A DNA stretch of 5,169 nt from an uncultured Hungatella sp. (lineage in GTDB: Bacteria > Bacillota > Clostridia > Lachnospirales > Lachnospiraceae), in the NCBI GenBank assembly GCA_959018155.1, contig CAUEKH010000223.1:1-5169 (forward strand). Direction: 5' to 3'. How positions within the stretch are numbered: the stretch's first letter is position 1; every line of letters starts with the position of its first letter. The translations under genes were made by a program, and so were the position numbers. Below are positions 1 through 5,169 of the stretch, in pieces. A model generated the notes under the pieces. The model ran no database searches. It worked only from the letters and a program-made list of their open reading frames with translations, and was not told where the DNA came from.

Positions 1-1126
1 CAAAGACCACGGACGTACCGGACTCAGAGTAAACTTCCTTGTTAAAGCCTGTATCAGAACTGTCACCGCCCTGTGTCACGTAATCCATCGGCACCAGGTA
101 GAAATCCTTCGTCGTAACCGCGGAAGCGGGTATCTTAAGCCCTTCAACCTTGTCCGTTACAATCTCAAACTCGAGAAATCTGTCCGAGGCAAACTGAATC
201 ATATATTTGTCAAAATCAATCTTTCCGTACGTCTTCCCATCGGTTCCCACAAGCATGGAGAAATTTCCGGCGGTTTTTAAATCCCGCCCCTTAAAATTCA
301 CAGTCAGGCTTGTCCTGTCGCCATACAGCTTCACGTCGTCCTCCGTCATCGGAAATACCACAGACCACAGATCCGAGGTGATAACTTTATAAACCGGGGT
401 TCCCGCCTCTATCAGTTTTCCCGACTTCGTGATCACCTTCGTGTAAGTGCTGCGGTCAAACACGGCATCAGAGATATCAGAGACTGTGAGGTTTTCGAAG
501 GAGTCGATTCCATAGGATATCACGCCGGCCTCATCCGCCCGAACCTGCTGGAAATTGATTCCGGCCTCGTCGAGCAAATCGCCCACATTGTCGAGGGCAT
601 TAAAGTTTGTATACTCCACGACATCTGCTTCCAGTGTATACTTCGTGTCGTAGACAGTATTAAAATGGTCATCGTCATACGTCAGGCTGAATACGGTCAG
701 CTGCTTCTTTAAGTCCGCTAAATTCTCTCCCGTCAGCGTCACATTATCTTCTGCGTGCTCCTCCAGAAAAGCCGTGATATTTCCCGTCTCGTCGATGGAG
801 TAGACCCGTGTGCCCACAGAAGCCCTCTTTCCTTCTCTCACATAATAATTAATGTGGCCGGGCCGGTCAGCAGTCTTAACCTTCTCTTCGCGGAGGATGA
901 TCCCCGTGTAGTCCGTGTTATTGACAATACTTCCGTCCTGTACCTCGTAGAATTGAACCTTGTCCCTGCGTATATAAGTATAAACGCTGAACACCATATA
1001 GACGAAAATCAGCGCGAAGATAATCATCCCGACGTTGATTTGCAGAGGACGGCGATAGCGTATAATCTTATTCTTCTTTTGTGGGGCAGCCTGCTTTTTG
1101 CGGGGCTTTGCCTTTTGCTTTGCCAA
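1..1126 (-). CDS. HlyD-family (membrane-fusion-like) single-pass membrane protein, 3' end cut off
   Basis: I see an open frame of 375 codons running off the left edge. It starts at a TTG (1124-1126), preceded by AAGGAAGGGAGG (1134-1145) at 7 nt. An in-frame TAG at 1151-1153 and the lack of an ATG or GTG in between make TTG the only reasonable start. Residues 1-28 are a basic cytoplasmic tail rich in Lys, Arg, Gln and Ala. Residues about 31-52 form one transmembrane helix, and the rest should lie outside the membrane. Residues 240-335 (AGTPVYKVITSDLWSVVFP, then VEGLKIPASAV) resemble the beta-rich part of HlyD/AcrA-type adaptor proteins. By family, such proteins couple to ABC or other exporters, but no exporter gene is visible, so an export role is only inferred. 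From memory, similar proteins precede yggS and sepF in Clostridia, which hints at an envelope or division role. The gene has its own promoter and is separated from the P-loop gene by a terminator. Gene reality is near certain; function is uncertain. Confidence 0.8.
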   Translation of the reverse strand, partial: MAKQKAKPRKKQAAPQKKNKIIRYRRPLQINVGMIIFALIFVYMVFSVYTYIRRDKVQFYEVQDGSIVNNTDYTGIILREEKVKTADRPGHINYYVREGKRASVGTRVYSIDETGNITAFLEEHAEDNVTLTGENLADLKKQLTVFSLTYDDDHFNTVYDTKYTLEADVVEYTNFNALDNVGDLLDEAGINFQQVRADEAGVISYGIDSFENLTVSDISDAVFDRSTYTKVITKSGKLIEAGTPVYKVITSDLWSVVFPMTEDDVKLYGDRTSLTVNFKGRDLKTAGNFSMLVGTDGKTYGKIDFDKYMIQFASDRFLEFEIVTDKVEGLKIPASAVTTKDFYLVPMDYVTQGGDSSDTGFNKEVYSESGTSVVF

Positions 1127-1133
1127 GTGAGCG

Positions 1134-1145
1134 CCTCCCTTCCTT
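1134..1145 (-). promoter_or_regulatory. Ribosome binding site that fixes the TTG start of the HlyD-like gene
   Basis: On the minus strand this reads AAGGAAGGGAGG. Its GGGAGG core ends 7 nt before TTG at 1126. With no ATG or GTG between the upstream in-frame stop and this point, it decides the non-standard start. The predicted transcript begins close to position 1146, so the purine-rich stretch would sit almost at the 5' end of the message. Confidence 0.75.
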
Positions 1146-1152
1146 TCTAGCT

Positions 1153-1181
1153 ATTATAAAAGGAAACCGCAAAAATATCAA
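1153..1181 (-). promoter_or_regulatory. Sigma-A type promoter of the HlyD-like gene
   Basis: On the minus strand the -35 is TTGATA (1176-1181, 5 of 6 consensus bases) and the -10 is TATAAT (1153-1158, perfect), with a 17-nt spacer (1159-1175). The predicted start of transcription is near 1146, which gives a leader of only about 20 nt before the TTG start at 1126. The -35 lies 2 nt from the T-tract of the preceding gene's terminator. The promoter call rests on the motif match and position only. Confidence 0.85.
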
Positions 1182-1183
1182 GT

Positions 1184-1211
1184 AAAAAGGGGACTGTTCT
1201 CAGTCCCCTTT
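1184..1211 (-). terminator. Rho-independent terminator of the P-loop protein gene
   Basis: The arms GGGGACTG (1189-1196) and CAGTCCCC (1201-1208) pair perfectly over 8 bp around a 4-nt loop, and A/T pairs extend the stem to 11 bp (1186-1196 with 1201-1211). Read on the minus strand, the second arm is followed at once by TTTTT (1188 down to 1184), as expected for an intrinsic terminator. It lies about 55 nt past the stop codon of the gene at 1267-1686. On the plus strand the tail is only TTT followed by ATC, so action in that direction would be weak. Confidence 0.9.
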
Positions 1212-1266
1212 ATCATTGGCAGCAACCTGTGCACACAGCATACCGGTTACTGCGCTTTATGTATGA

Positions 1267-1686
1267 TTATAATGAAACAACCACATCGGCCTTTGCATTC
1301 TCAGGCAGATTCTCTGCGTCCATAGATACGCTGAGAACGAAAGTTACGTGATACCTTTCACCAATTCTTTCCAAAGTATTGATAGTCTCGGTGATGTCCT
1401 CTCCCTCTAAACATGCCAGCTTTAAGAAGCTGTCTAAAAACATCATCTCTAAATCATGATCCTGTGATACGATACCACAGATAAAACCAATAAAACCTTC
1501 GCTTGATGTAATCGGATATTCCTTTACATTGATAAGACGGATCTTGTTGCTGAGTTCATACATATGTTTCGAACTCTTGTCTAAATAGACGATGGAACCC
1601 TTAGAATCTTTGATGGCGGAATTAGCCCTGTCCAACAGATGTTTTGTCTTCCCCTTACCCTTTTCTCCTGCTATTATCTGCACCAT
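1267..1686 (-). CDS. Small P-loop NTPase-like protein of unknown function (139 aa)
   Basis: I do not recognise a named function. The gene begins with ATG at 1684-1686, 6 nt after a strong AAGGAGGAG (1693-1701), and ends with TAA. The protein opens MVQIIAGEKGKGKT, whose residues 7-14 (GEKGKGKT) form a complete Walker A motif (GxxxxGK[ST]). A hydrophobic strand ending in Asp at 81-85 (MMFLD) is a good Walker B candidate, and a further hydrophobic strand at 114-120 (VTFVLSV) could be the next core strand. No signal peptide or membrane helix is seen, so it should be cytoplasmic. At 139 residues it is a minimal nucleotide-binding domain without obvious accessory parts. From memory, related clostridial proteins are sometimes labelled PilT-like, but no type IV pilus features are present. 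It appears to be transcribed alone, between the dac operon and the HlyD-like gene. Nucleotide binding is likely; the substrate and partners are unknown. Confidence 0.85.
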   Translation of the reverse strand: MVQIIAGEKGKGKTKHLLDRANSAIKDSKGSIVYLDKSSKHMYELSNKIRLINVKEYPITSSEGFIGFICGIVSQDHDLEMMFLDSFLKLACLEGEDITETINTLERIGERYHVTFVLSVSMDAENLPENAKADVVVSL

Positions 1687-1743
1687 AGCGATCTCCTCCT
1701 TGAGTTATATGATTTGTATAAAAAGTCTATTAATATTAAAGTA

Positions 1744-1772
1744 ATTATAGTACAAATCTCTAAAAAACGCAA
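1744..1772 (-). promoter_or_regulatory. Probable promoter of the P-loop protein gene
   Basis: On the minus strand there is a perfect -10 TATAAT (1744-1749). Seventeen nt upstream is TTGCGT (1767-1772), which matches the -35 consensus mainly in its TTG. Transcription would start near 1737, giving a leader of about 50 nt that includes the SD at 1693-1701. The region is strongly AT-rich. The weak -35 lowers confidence, and no convincing terminator separates this gene from dac, so read-through could also supply transcripts. Confidence 0.55.
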
Positions 1773-1775
1773 CGA

Positions 1776-2756
1776 CTAATCTACAATTTTATTCAATATA
1801 TTTGTCATGTTCTCGTAAAGCCCCTTTCTATCAGGCGCTTTGAGCACTACGGAAATATACTGGCCCCCATTCTTATCCTCACTTCCAAGAATGAGACAGT
1901 TTCCGGCCGCCTTCGTCGTGCCGGTTTTTCCGCCAAGTACGGTCAGTCCCTCCGGCATCTGGCGCTCTCCGGTCATATACCAGTTCGTCGCCTTCCAGGT
2001 CTTCGTGACTGCCTTCCCCTCCGCGTCGGTATATTCGGCCGTATAAGATTTCTCGCCGATTACCTTCATAAAATCAGGGTACTTCATGGCTTCATTAAAA
2101 ATCAGATATAAGTCGTACGCCGTCGTATAATGATTGTCGTCATTTAATCCGTGGGGATTGACAAAATGGCTTCCTGTCGCTCCCAGGCTTTTCGCTTCTT
2201 CATTCATGCGTTCGGCAAACTTTTCCATACTGCCATCCATGTGGACAGCAATCGCCGCGCCTGCGTCATTGCCGGACGGGAGCATCAGACCATAGAGGAG
2301 TTCCTCCATTGTAAGCTTATCTCCCGGTTTGATCCCACATAATGTGGCACCGGATTCTGTAATTACCGCATCCTCCGTCACGGTTACCTCATCCGCCAGA
2401 TTCCCGTATTTGACAGCCAGAAGAGCCGTCATCACCTTCGTGACACTGGCCGGATAGAGCCGTTCAAAAGCGTTCCTGCCGAATATGGCGCTGCCGTCCG
2501 TGACGTCGAACACAGCGGCCGCTTCCGCTGTCAGTGAAGAATCGACAGCAGGAGTGTCATCTGTGATAACACAGAGATCATGGGCAAAACTCTCCGCCTT
2601 ACCGGACGATAAACCGGATTCGAGGAAAGCCGCCCTCTCCGCAAGTTCATAGGGCTGTTCCAGCTTTGAAAACGCGGAACAGCCGGTCACCATCGACATG
2701 CAGCACAACAGGATACAGCCGGTTCTTAAGATTGTGTTCTTTCTCACTGCGGACAC
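1776..2756 (-). CDS. D-alanyl-D-alanine carboxypeptidase (peptidase S11, low-molecular-weight PBP), predicted lipoprotein
   Basis: This DacA/DacF-type enzyme removes the terminal D-Ala from peptidoglycan stem peptides outside the membrane and so limits cross-linking. All three penicillin-binding motifs are present in order: SVTK at 104-107 (Ser104 nucleophile, Lys107), SGN at 161-163 and KTGT at 277-280. The N-terminus has a basic start, a hydrophobic stretch (about 13-22) and VTGC ending at Cys26, a lipobox, so it should be lipid-anchored. At 326 aa it ends soon after the catalytic domain and lacks room for the C-terminal beta domain and amphipathic anchor common in DacA/DacF proteins (typically about 380-440 aa). 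The start is GTG (2754-2756), directly after the mgsA stop with no gap and no strong SD. A second GTG at 2745-2747 (codon 4) has a weak AGGTG before it and is an equally plausible start. It is probably translated by coupling to mgsA as the last gene of the operon. Family assignment is very secure. Confidence 0.95.
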   Translation of the reverse strand: MSAVRKNTILRTGCILLCCMSMVTGCSAFSKLEQPYELAERAAFLESGLSSGKAESFAHDLCVITDDTPAVDSSLTAEAAAVFDVTDGSAIFGRNAFERLYPASVTKVMTALLAVKYGNLADEVTVTEDAVITESGATLCGIKPGDKLTMEELLYGLMLPSGNDAGAAIAVHMDGSMEKFAERMNEEAKSLGATGSHFVNPHGLNDDNHYTTAYDLYLIFNEAMKYPDFMKVIGEKSYTAEYTDAEGKAVTKTWKATNWYMTGERQMPEGLTVLGGKTGTTKAAGNCLILGSEDKNGGQYISVVLKAPDRKGLYENMTNILNKIVD

Positions 2757-3152
2757 CTACTTGTACATCTCGCGCCATTCCAAATCGCCGCGGTCGAGAG
2801 ACTTGATTAAAAGCTCTGCAGTTGCCAAGTTCGTGGCCAGAGGAATGTTGTGCATATCGCAGATTCTCATGATATTCATGATATCCTGTTCGTGCGGTTT
2901 GGGACTTAACGGATCGCGCAGGAAAATAACGAGGTCGATCTCATTGTGTTCAATATCGGCCCCTAACTGCTGCTCTCCGCCTAAATGACCGGCTAAATAC
3001 TTGTGGATATTTAAATTCGTAACTTCCTCAATCAGGCGCCCGGTAGTGCCTGTGGCAAACAGCGCGTGTTTGCTTAAAATTCCTCTGTAAGCGATGCAGA
3101 AGTTCTGCATCAGTTTCTTTTTCGAATCATGCGCTACTAATCCTATATTCAT
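2757..3152 (-). CDS. mgsA: Methylglyoxal synthase
   Basis: This cytoplasmic enzyme converts dihydroxyacetone phosphate to methylglyoxal and phosphate, bypassing lower glycolysis when sugar phosphates build up. The 131-aa protein aligns by eye with MgsA of E. coli (152 aa) and B. subtilis. HD at 8-9 matches E. coli H19-D20. ATGTTG at 33-38 is the phosphate-binding loop. RDPL (Asp80) matches D91, and PHEQD (His87, Asp90) matches H98 and D101. The NIPLATNLATAE block is also present. The catalytic Asp71 of E. coli, in GGDQQ, is replaced by Glu60 (GGEQQ; GAG codon at 2973-2975), which could affect activity. The protein is shorter at both ends than the E. coli form. ATG at 3150-3152 follows a strong AAGGAGGT (3161-3168) at 8 nt. 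The rodA stop codon lies partly in this SD, indicating co-transcription. The family is certain; catalytic competence is less so. Confidence 0.96.
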   Translation of the reverse strand: MNIGLVAHDSKKKLMQNFCIAYRGILSKHALFATGTTGRLIEEVTNLNIHKYLAGHLGGEQQLGADIEHNEIDLVIFLRDPLSPKPHEQDIMNIMRICDMHNIPLATNLATAELLIKSLDRGDLEWREMYK

Positions 3153-3160
3153 AACGATAT

Positions 3161-3168
3161 ACCTCCTT
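3161..3168 (-). promoter_or_regulatory. Ribosome binding site of mgsA overlapping the rodA stop codon
   Basis: On the minus strand this reads AAGGAGGT, a near-perfect Shine-Dalgarno, 8 nt before the mgsA ATG (3150-3152). The rodA stop TAA (3167-3169) shares its last two bases with it. Ribosomes finishing rodA therefore end on the mgsA initiation region, which favours coupled translation. Confidence 0.8.
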
Positions 3169-4297
3169 AATAATTACCGATTTTACGCTGCAATCCCACA
3201 TTCAGCACGAGTCCCATCCCCATGAAAATACTGACCAGGGAACTGACTCCGGAACTGATAAACGGAAGCGGAAGCCCTGTATTGGGAAAAATCTGGGTTG
3301 CAACGGCAATGTTGGCAAACGCCTGAAACCCAATTAAAGCTGCCATCCCTGTACAGAGCAGTCTTCCCGCCATGTCCTTCGACTTATAGGCCATGCGGAG
3401 ACATTCAAATACAATCAGGCCGAAAACCGTGATAACCGCCACACTTCCTATAAATCCAAGTTCCTCGCCGATAATGGCGAAGATAAAGTCGGTCTCACCC
3501 GTCGTTCCCAGCCAGTTCCCATCCTTGACGGATGCGATGGTTGTATTAAAAAGTCTCTTTCCCTGAAGCTGTCCGGAACTGATTGCCATAATAGAATTTC
3601 TCTGCTGATACATATTCTCCGCATACTGCTCCGCATGAGGATAAATCCAGGCAAGAATTCTCTTTGCCTGATATCCGCGGATAAACGGCACCTTGCCGCG
3701 TGTCAGCAGGTAGATAAACAAAGTCCCCGAGGGGATTGCAACCGCAAGCACACCGCCAATCCAGCGCCAGCTGATTCCTGCGGCAAAAACCATGCACAGG
3801 ACAATGACGATAAACACCAGACTGGTTGATAAGTTCGGCTCTGCAAAAATCAGGCCAATGGGAATCGCAGCCAGCACTGCGGCCAGCGCCACCATGACAG
3901 GCTGGTTCATCTTCTCCTGGAACTTATTCCAGTACCAGGAAAAGAACAGGATGAAACCTATCTTTACGAATTCAGAAGGCTGAATCCGTCCGATTCCCGG
4001 CAGATTGATCCATCTTTTGGCGCCGCCTGCCGAGTGGCCCATTACCAGTACTGCAGCCAGCATGAGGATGCATACCGCGTAATCGAGGGCATATAAATTA
4101 ATCAGCCTGTGATAGTCTATAATGGAGATTCCGACCGCCAGGGCAAGGCCCGCGATAACGCCGATAATCTGTTTCGACACCGTCGCGGAATCCTGGCCGG
4201 ACGCACTCGCCACCACCAGGATTCCAAGAACGGCCAGAGCCACCATGTAAAGAAGTAACCGGTAATTATAGTATTTAAAATTATAGTCAGAAAACAT
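3167..4297 (-). CDS. rodA: SEDS-family peptidoglycan glycosyltransferase, RodA type (FtsW/RodA/SpoVE)
   Basis: This multi-pass membrane enzyme polymerises lipid II into glycan strands together with a class B PBP. The 376-aa protein is strongly hydrophobic with about ten membrane segments, normal for the family. Family landmarks are GAKRWI at 92-97, IQPSEFVKIG at 105-114, EPNLSTSLV at 153-161, a QRNSIMAISSGQLQGK block at 232-247, and TDFIFAIIGEELGFIGS at 269-285. The Asp in TDF (Asp270) corresponds to the residue essential for polymerisation in RodA. The signature near 340-353 reads NTGLPLPFISSGVSS, where the more usual form is FxSYGGSS. RodA is preferred over FtsW because of the min-gene setting, which from memory belongs to mreBCD-PBP2-min-rodA clusters in Clostridia; sequence alone does not settle this. 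ATG at 4295-4297 lies 2 nt after the minE stop, with AAGGGGA (4308-4314) inside the end of minE as SD. Confidence 0.93.
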   Translation of the reverse strand: MFSDYNFKYYNYRLLLYMVALAVLGILVVASASGQDSATVSKQIIGVIAGLALAVGISIIDYHRLINLYALDYAVCILMLAAVLVMGHSAGGAKRWINLPGIGRIQPSEFVKIGFILFFSWYWNKFQEKMNQPVMVALAAVLAAIPIGLIFAEPNLSTSLVFIVIVLCMVFAAGISWRWIGGVLAVAIPSGTLFIYLLTRGKVPFIRGYQAKRILAWIYPHAEQYAENMYQQRNSIMAISSGQLQGKRLFNTTIASVKDGNWLGTTGETDFIFAIIGEELGFIGSVAVITVFGLIVFECLRMAYKSKDMAGRLLCTGMAALIGFQAFANIAVATQIFPNTGLPLPFISSGVSSLVSIFMGMGLVLNVGLQRKIGNY

Positions 4298-4299
4298 AA

Positions 4300-4578
4300 T
4301 CAGTATATCCCCTTATCAGGCAACTCACGAATAGGGATGTTCGCATAAAGTACCGGCATGTAAATATCGCAGTCCGGCTGCTTTATTTTCTTCATCTGTA
4401 TCTCTATCCTTTCATCGTCTACATTCATATATCTCGATACTGCATGTACCATATCGTCTTTTATCATCTGCATGATCTCAGGAGAACAGTCAGCCTTGTC
4501 CGCAACCAGCAAAAGCTTCAGACGATTTCTTGCAATTTCTCCTGAATTCTTCTTACGGAATACAGGGAACAGGCTCAT
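4300..4578 (-). CDS. minE: Cell division topological specificity factor MinE
   Basis: MinE binds MinD at the membrane, stimulates its ATPase and drives the MinCD inhibitor away from midcell. The 92-aa length is normal (E. coli 88). The N-terminal part contains the MinD-contact segment ARNRLKLLLVADKA (16-29). The following region CSPEIMQMIKDDMVHAVSRY (31-50) is the helix leading into the topological-specificity domain, then DDERIEIQMKK (54-64) gives a dimerisation strand. The extreme N-terminus (MSLFPVFRKK) is suited to membrane contact. ATG at 4576-4578 follows AGGAGG at 7 nt. The minD stop TAG (4590-4592) forms the start of this TAGGAGG sequence, so minD and minE are tightly coupled, as expected for proteins needed in a set ratio. 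Its presence marks an oscillating Min system of the Clostridia type, rather than the DivIVA/MinJ system of Bacillus. Confidence 0.96.
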   Translation of the reverse strand: MSLFPVFRKKNSGEIARNRLKLLLVADKADCSPEIMQMIKDDMVHAVSRYMNVDDERIEIQMKKIKQPDCDIYMPVLYANIPIRELPDKGIY

Positions 4579-4589
4579 ACGCTTCCCTC

Positions 4590-5169
4590 CTACGCTCTCT
4601 TTAGGAGATGCGAGAGTTTAAAGAAGAGACCTCCCCGCACAGCAGGGTTGTCAAGCGGCACCGTCTCCCCGGTAATTCGTCTGCAGATATCCATGTATGC
4701 CTGTCCGGCCGGAGTGGCCATACCCGCCAGAGGCTCTCCCTGGTTGGTGGAAATGACGATGTCCTCGTCATCAGGCACTGCACCGATGATATCGACAGCA
4801 AGAATGTCCATCACATCGTCGAGGGACATCATATCGCCCCTGCGCACCATGTCCATACGTATGCGGTTCACAATCAAGTCGATGGATTTCATATCGGCAG
4901 CTTCCAAAAGCCCGATAATGCGGTCCGCGTCACGGATCGCGGAGACCTCCGGCGTCGTCACCACAAGGGCCCTGTCAGCCCCTGCAACCGCGTTCTGGAA
5001 GCCCTGTTCGATACCCGCCGGGCAGTCCAGCAGGACATAGTCGAATTCTTCCCGCAAATCATCGACAAGCTTTACCATCTGGCCGGGACTCACCGCAGTC
5101 TTGTCCCTCGTCTGTGCCGATGGAAGTAAAAACCGGATTTGCTCAGCTAATAGAGATGAAAAAGAAAAT
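4590..5169 (-). CDS. minD: Septum-site determining ATPase MinD, 5' end missing
   Basis: MinD is a ParA/MinD-type ATPase that, bound to ATP, dimerises on the membrane, recruits MinC to block FtsZ and is released by MinE. About 192 codons are visible; a full protein is about 260-270 aa, so the Walker A region lies outside the window. Visible landmarks are LLPSAQTRDK (5100-5129), the Walker B strand FDYVLLDCPAGIEQGF, then VVTTPEVSAIRDADRIIGLL, and STNQGEPL near the end. The C-terminus (GGLFFKLSHLLKRA) is an amphipathic membrane-targeting helix. A GTG at 5091-5093 is an internal Val codon, not the start, since conserved MinD sequence continues upstream of it. The frame stays open to the edge, but residues encoded right of about 5133 do not resemble MinD, which normally has a (K/R)DKR...LYLLPSAQ-like run here. 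The gene could therefore be disrupted or the edge faulty. minC would be expected upstream. Confidence 0.93.
   Translation of the reverse strand, partial: FSFSSLLAEQIRFLLPSAQTRDKTAVSPGQMVKLVDDLREEFDYVLLDCPAGIEQGFQNAVAGADRALVVTTPEVSAIRDADRIIGLLEAADMKSIDLIVNRIRMDMVRRGDMMSLDDVMDILAVDIIGAVPDDEDIVISTNQGEPLAGMATPAGQAYMDICRRITGETVPLDNPAVRGGLFFKLSHLLKRA

Noticed and set aside
755..1150. Plus-strand open frame of 131 aa with a hydrophobic C-terminus
   Set aside because: It is the complement of the HlyD-like gene, whose minus frame has promoter, SD and domain similarity; the hydrophobic end is the antisense of its membrane helix and basic tail.
1228..1252. TGTGCACA and ACCGGT palindromes between the P-loop gene and its terminator
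   Set aside because: Short palindromes with no stable extended stem; not enough for a regulatory RNA or binding-site call.
1730..1739. Perfect palindrome TTAATATTAA near the predicted transcription start of the P-loop gene
   Set aside because: It could be an operator, but a 10-bp all-A/T palindrome in an AT-rich intergenic stretch is expected by chance and no second copy was seen.
1761..1778. T-run after the dac stop codon as a terminator
   Set aside because: Six T residues are present on the minus strand but no stable GC-rich hairpin precedes them; they more likely form part of the AT-rich promoter spacer.
5091..5093. GTG as start of a 167-aa MinD
   Set aside because: Conserved MinD residues (LLPSAQTRDKTA) are encoded in frame upstream of it and no SD precedes it; it is an internal Val codon.
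4608..5129. Long plus-strand open frames opposite minD (173 aa, and 130 aa at 4648-5040)
   Set aside because: They lie wholly opposite a strongly conserved minD reading frame, are rich in His/Arg or Ser as expected for antisense shadows, and show no recognisable domain.
5156..5169. Plus-strand ATGAAAAAGAAAAT as the start of a new gene
   Set aside because: Only 14 nt are visible and no good SD precedes it; kept only as a hint in the minD-edge finding.

Overview
The window reads as part of a chromosome from an anaerobic Firmicute of the class Clostridia, most likely a Lachnospiraceae-type species. This rests on gene order and protein character: a MinD-MinE pair (MinE is absent from Bacillus-type Firmicutes), followed by a RodA/FtsW-type SEDS protein, methylglyoxal synthase and a D-Ala-D-Ala carboxypeptidase, all with strong AGGAGG-type ribosome binding sites. 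The species cannot be named from the sequence. Every supported gene is on the minus strand, so the transcription order runs from the right edge to the left.

Right part (5169 to 1776): one tightly packed operon, minD (5' end cut off by the window) - minE - rodA - mgsA - dac. Gaps are 11, 2, 14 and 0 nt, and several stop codons lie in or beside the next gene's Shine-Dalgarno. MinD/MinE place the division site, RodA polymerises glycan strands during elongation, and the carboxypeptidase trims the stem peptides. Methylglyoxal synthase, a metabolic overflow enzyme, sits between the two wall genes. The last ~37 nt at the right edge no longer resemble MinD and may be a rearrangement or a contig-end artefact.

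Middle (1775 to 1184): a single small gene for a 139-residue P-loop protein of unknown function. It has a plausible promoter of its own upstream and a strong intrinsic terminator downstream.

Left part (1183 to 1): a near-consensus sigma-A promoter starts immediately after that terminator. It drives a TTG-started gene for a single-pass membrane protein of the HlyD/membrane-fusion type, cut off by the left edge after 375 codons. From memory, genes of this type in Clostridia often precede yggS-sepF-ylmH-divIVA. If that holds here, the window joins two cell-envelope and division clusters.

No RNA genes, mobile elements, CRISPR arrays or long repeats were seen. I found no clearly new multi-gene system. 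The points most worth following are the Glu at the catalytic-Asp position of MgsA, the lipoprotein form of the carboxypeptidase, the unknown P-loop protein and the break in minD.
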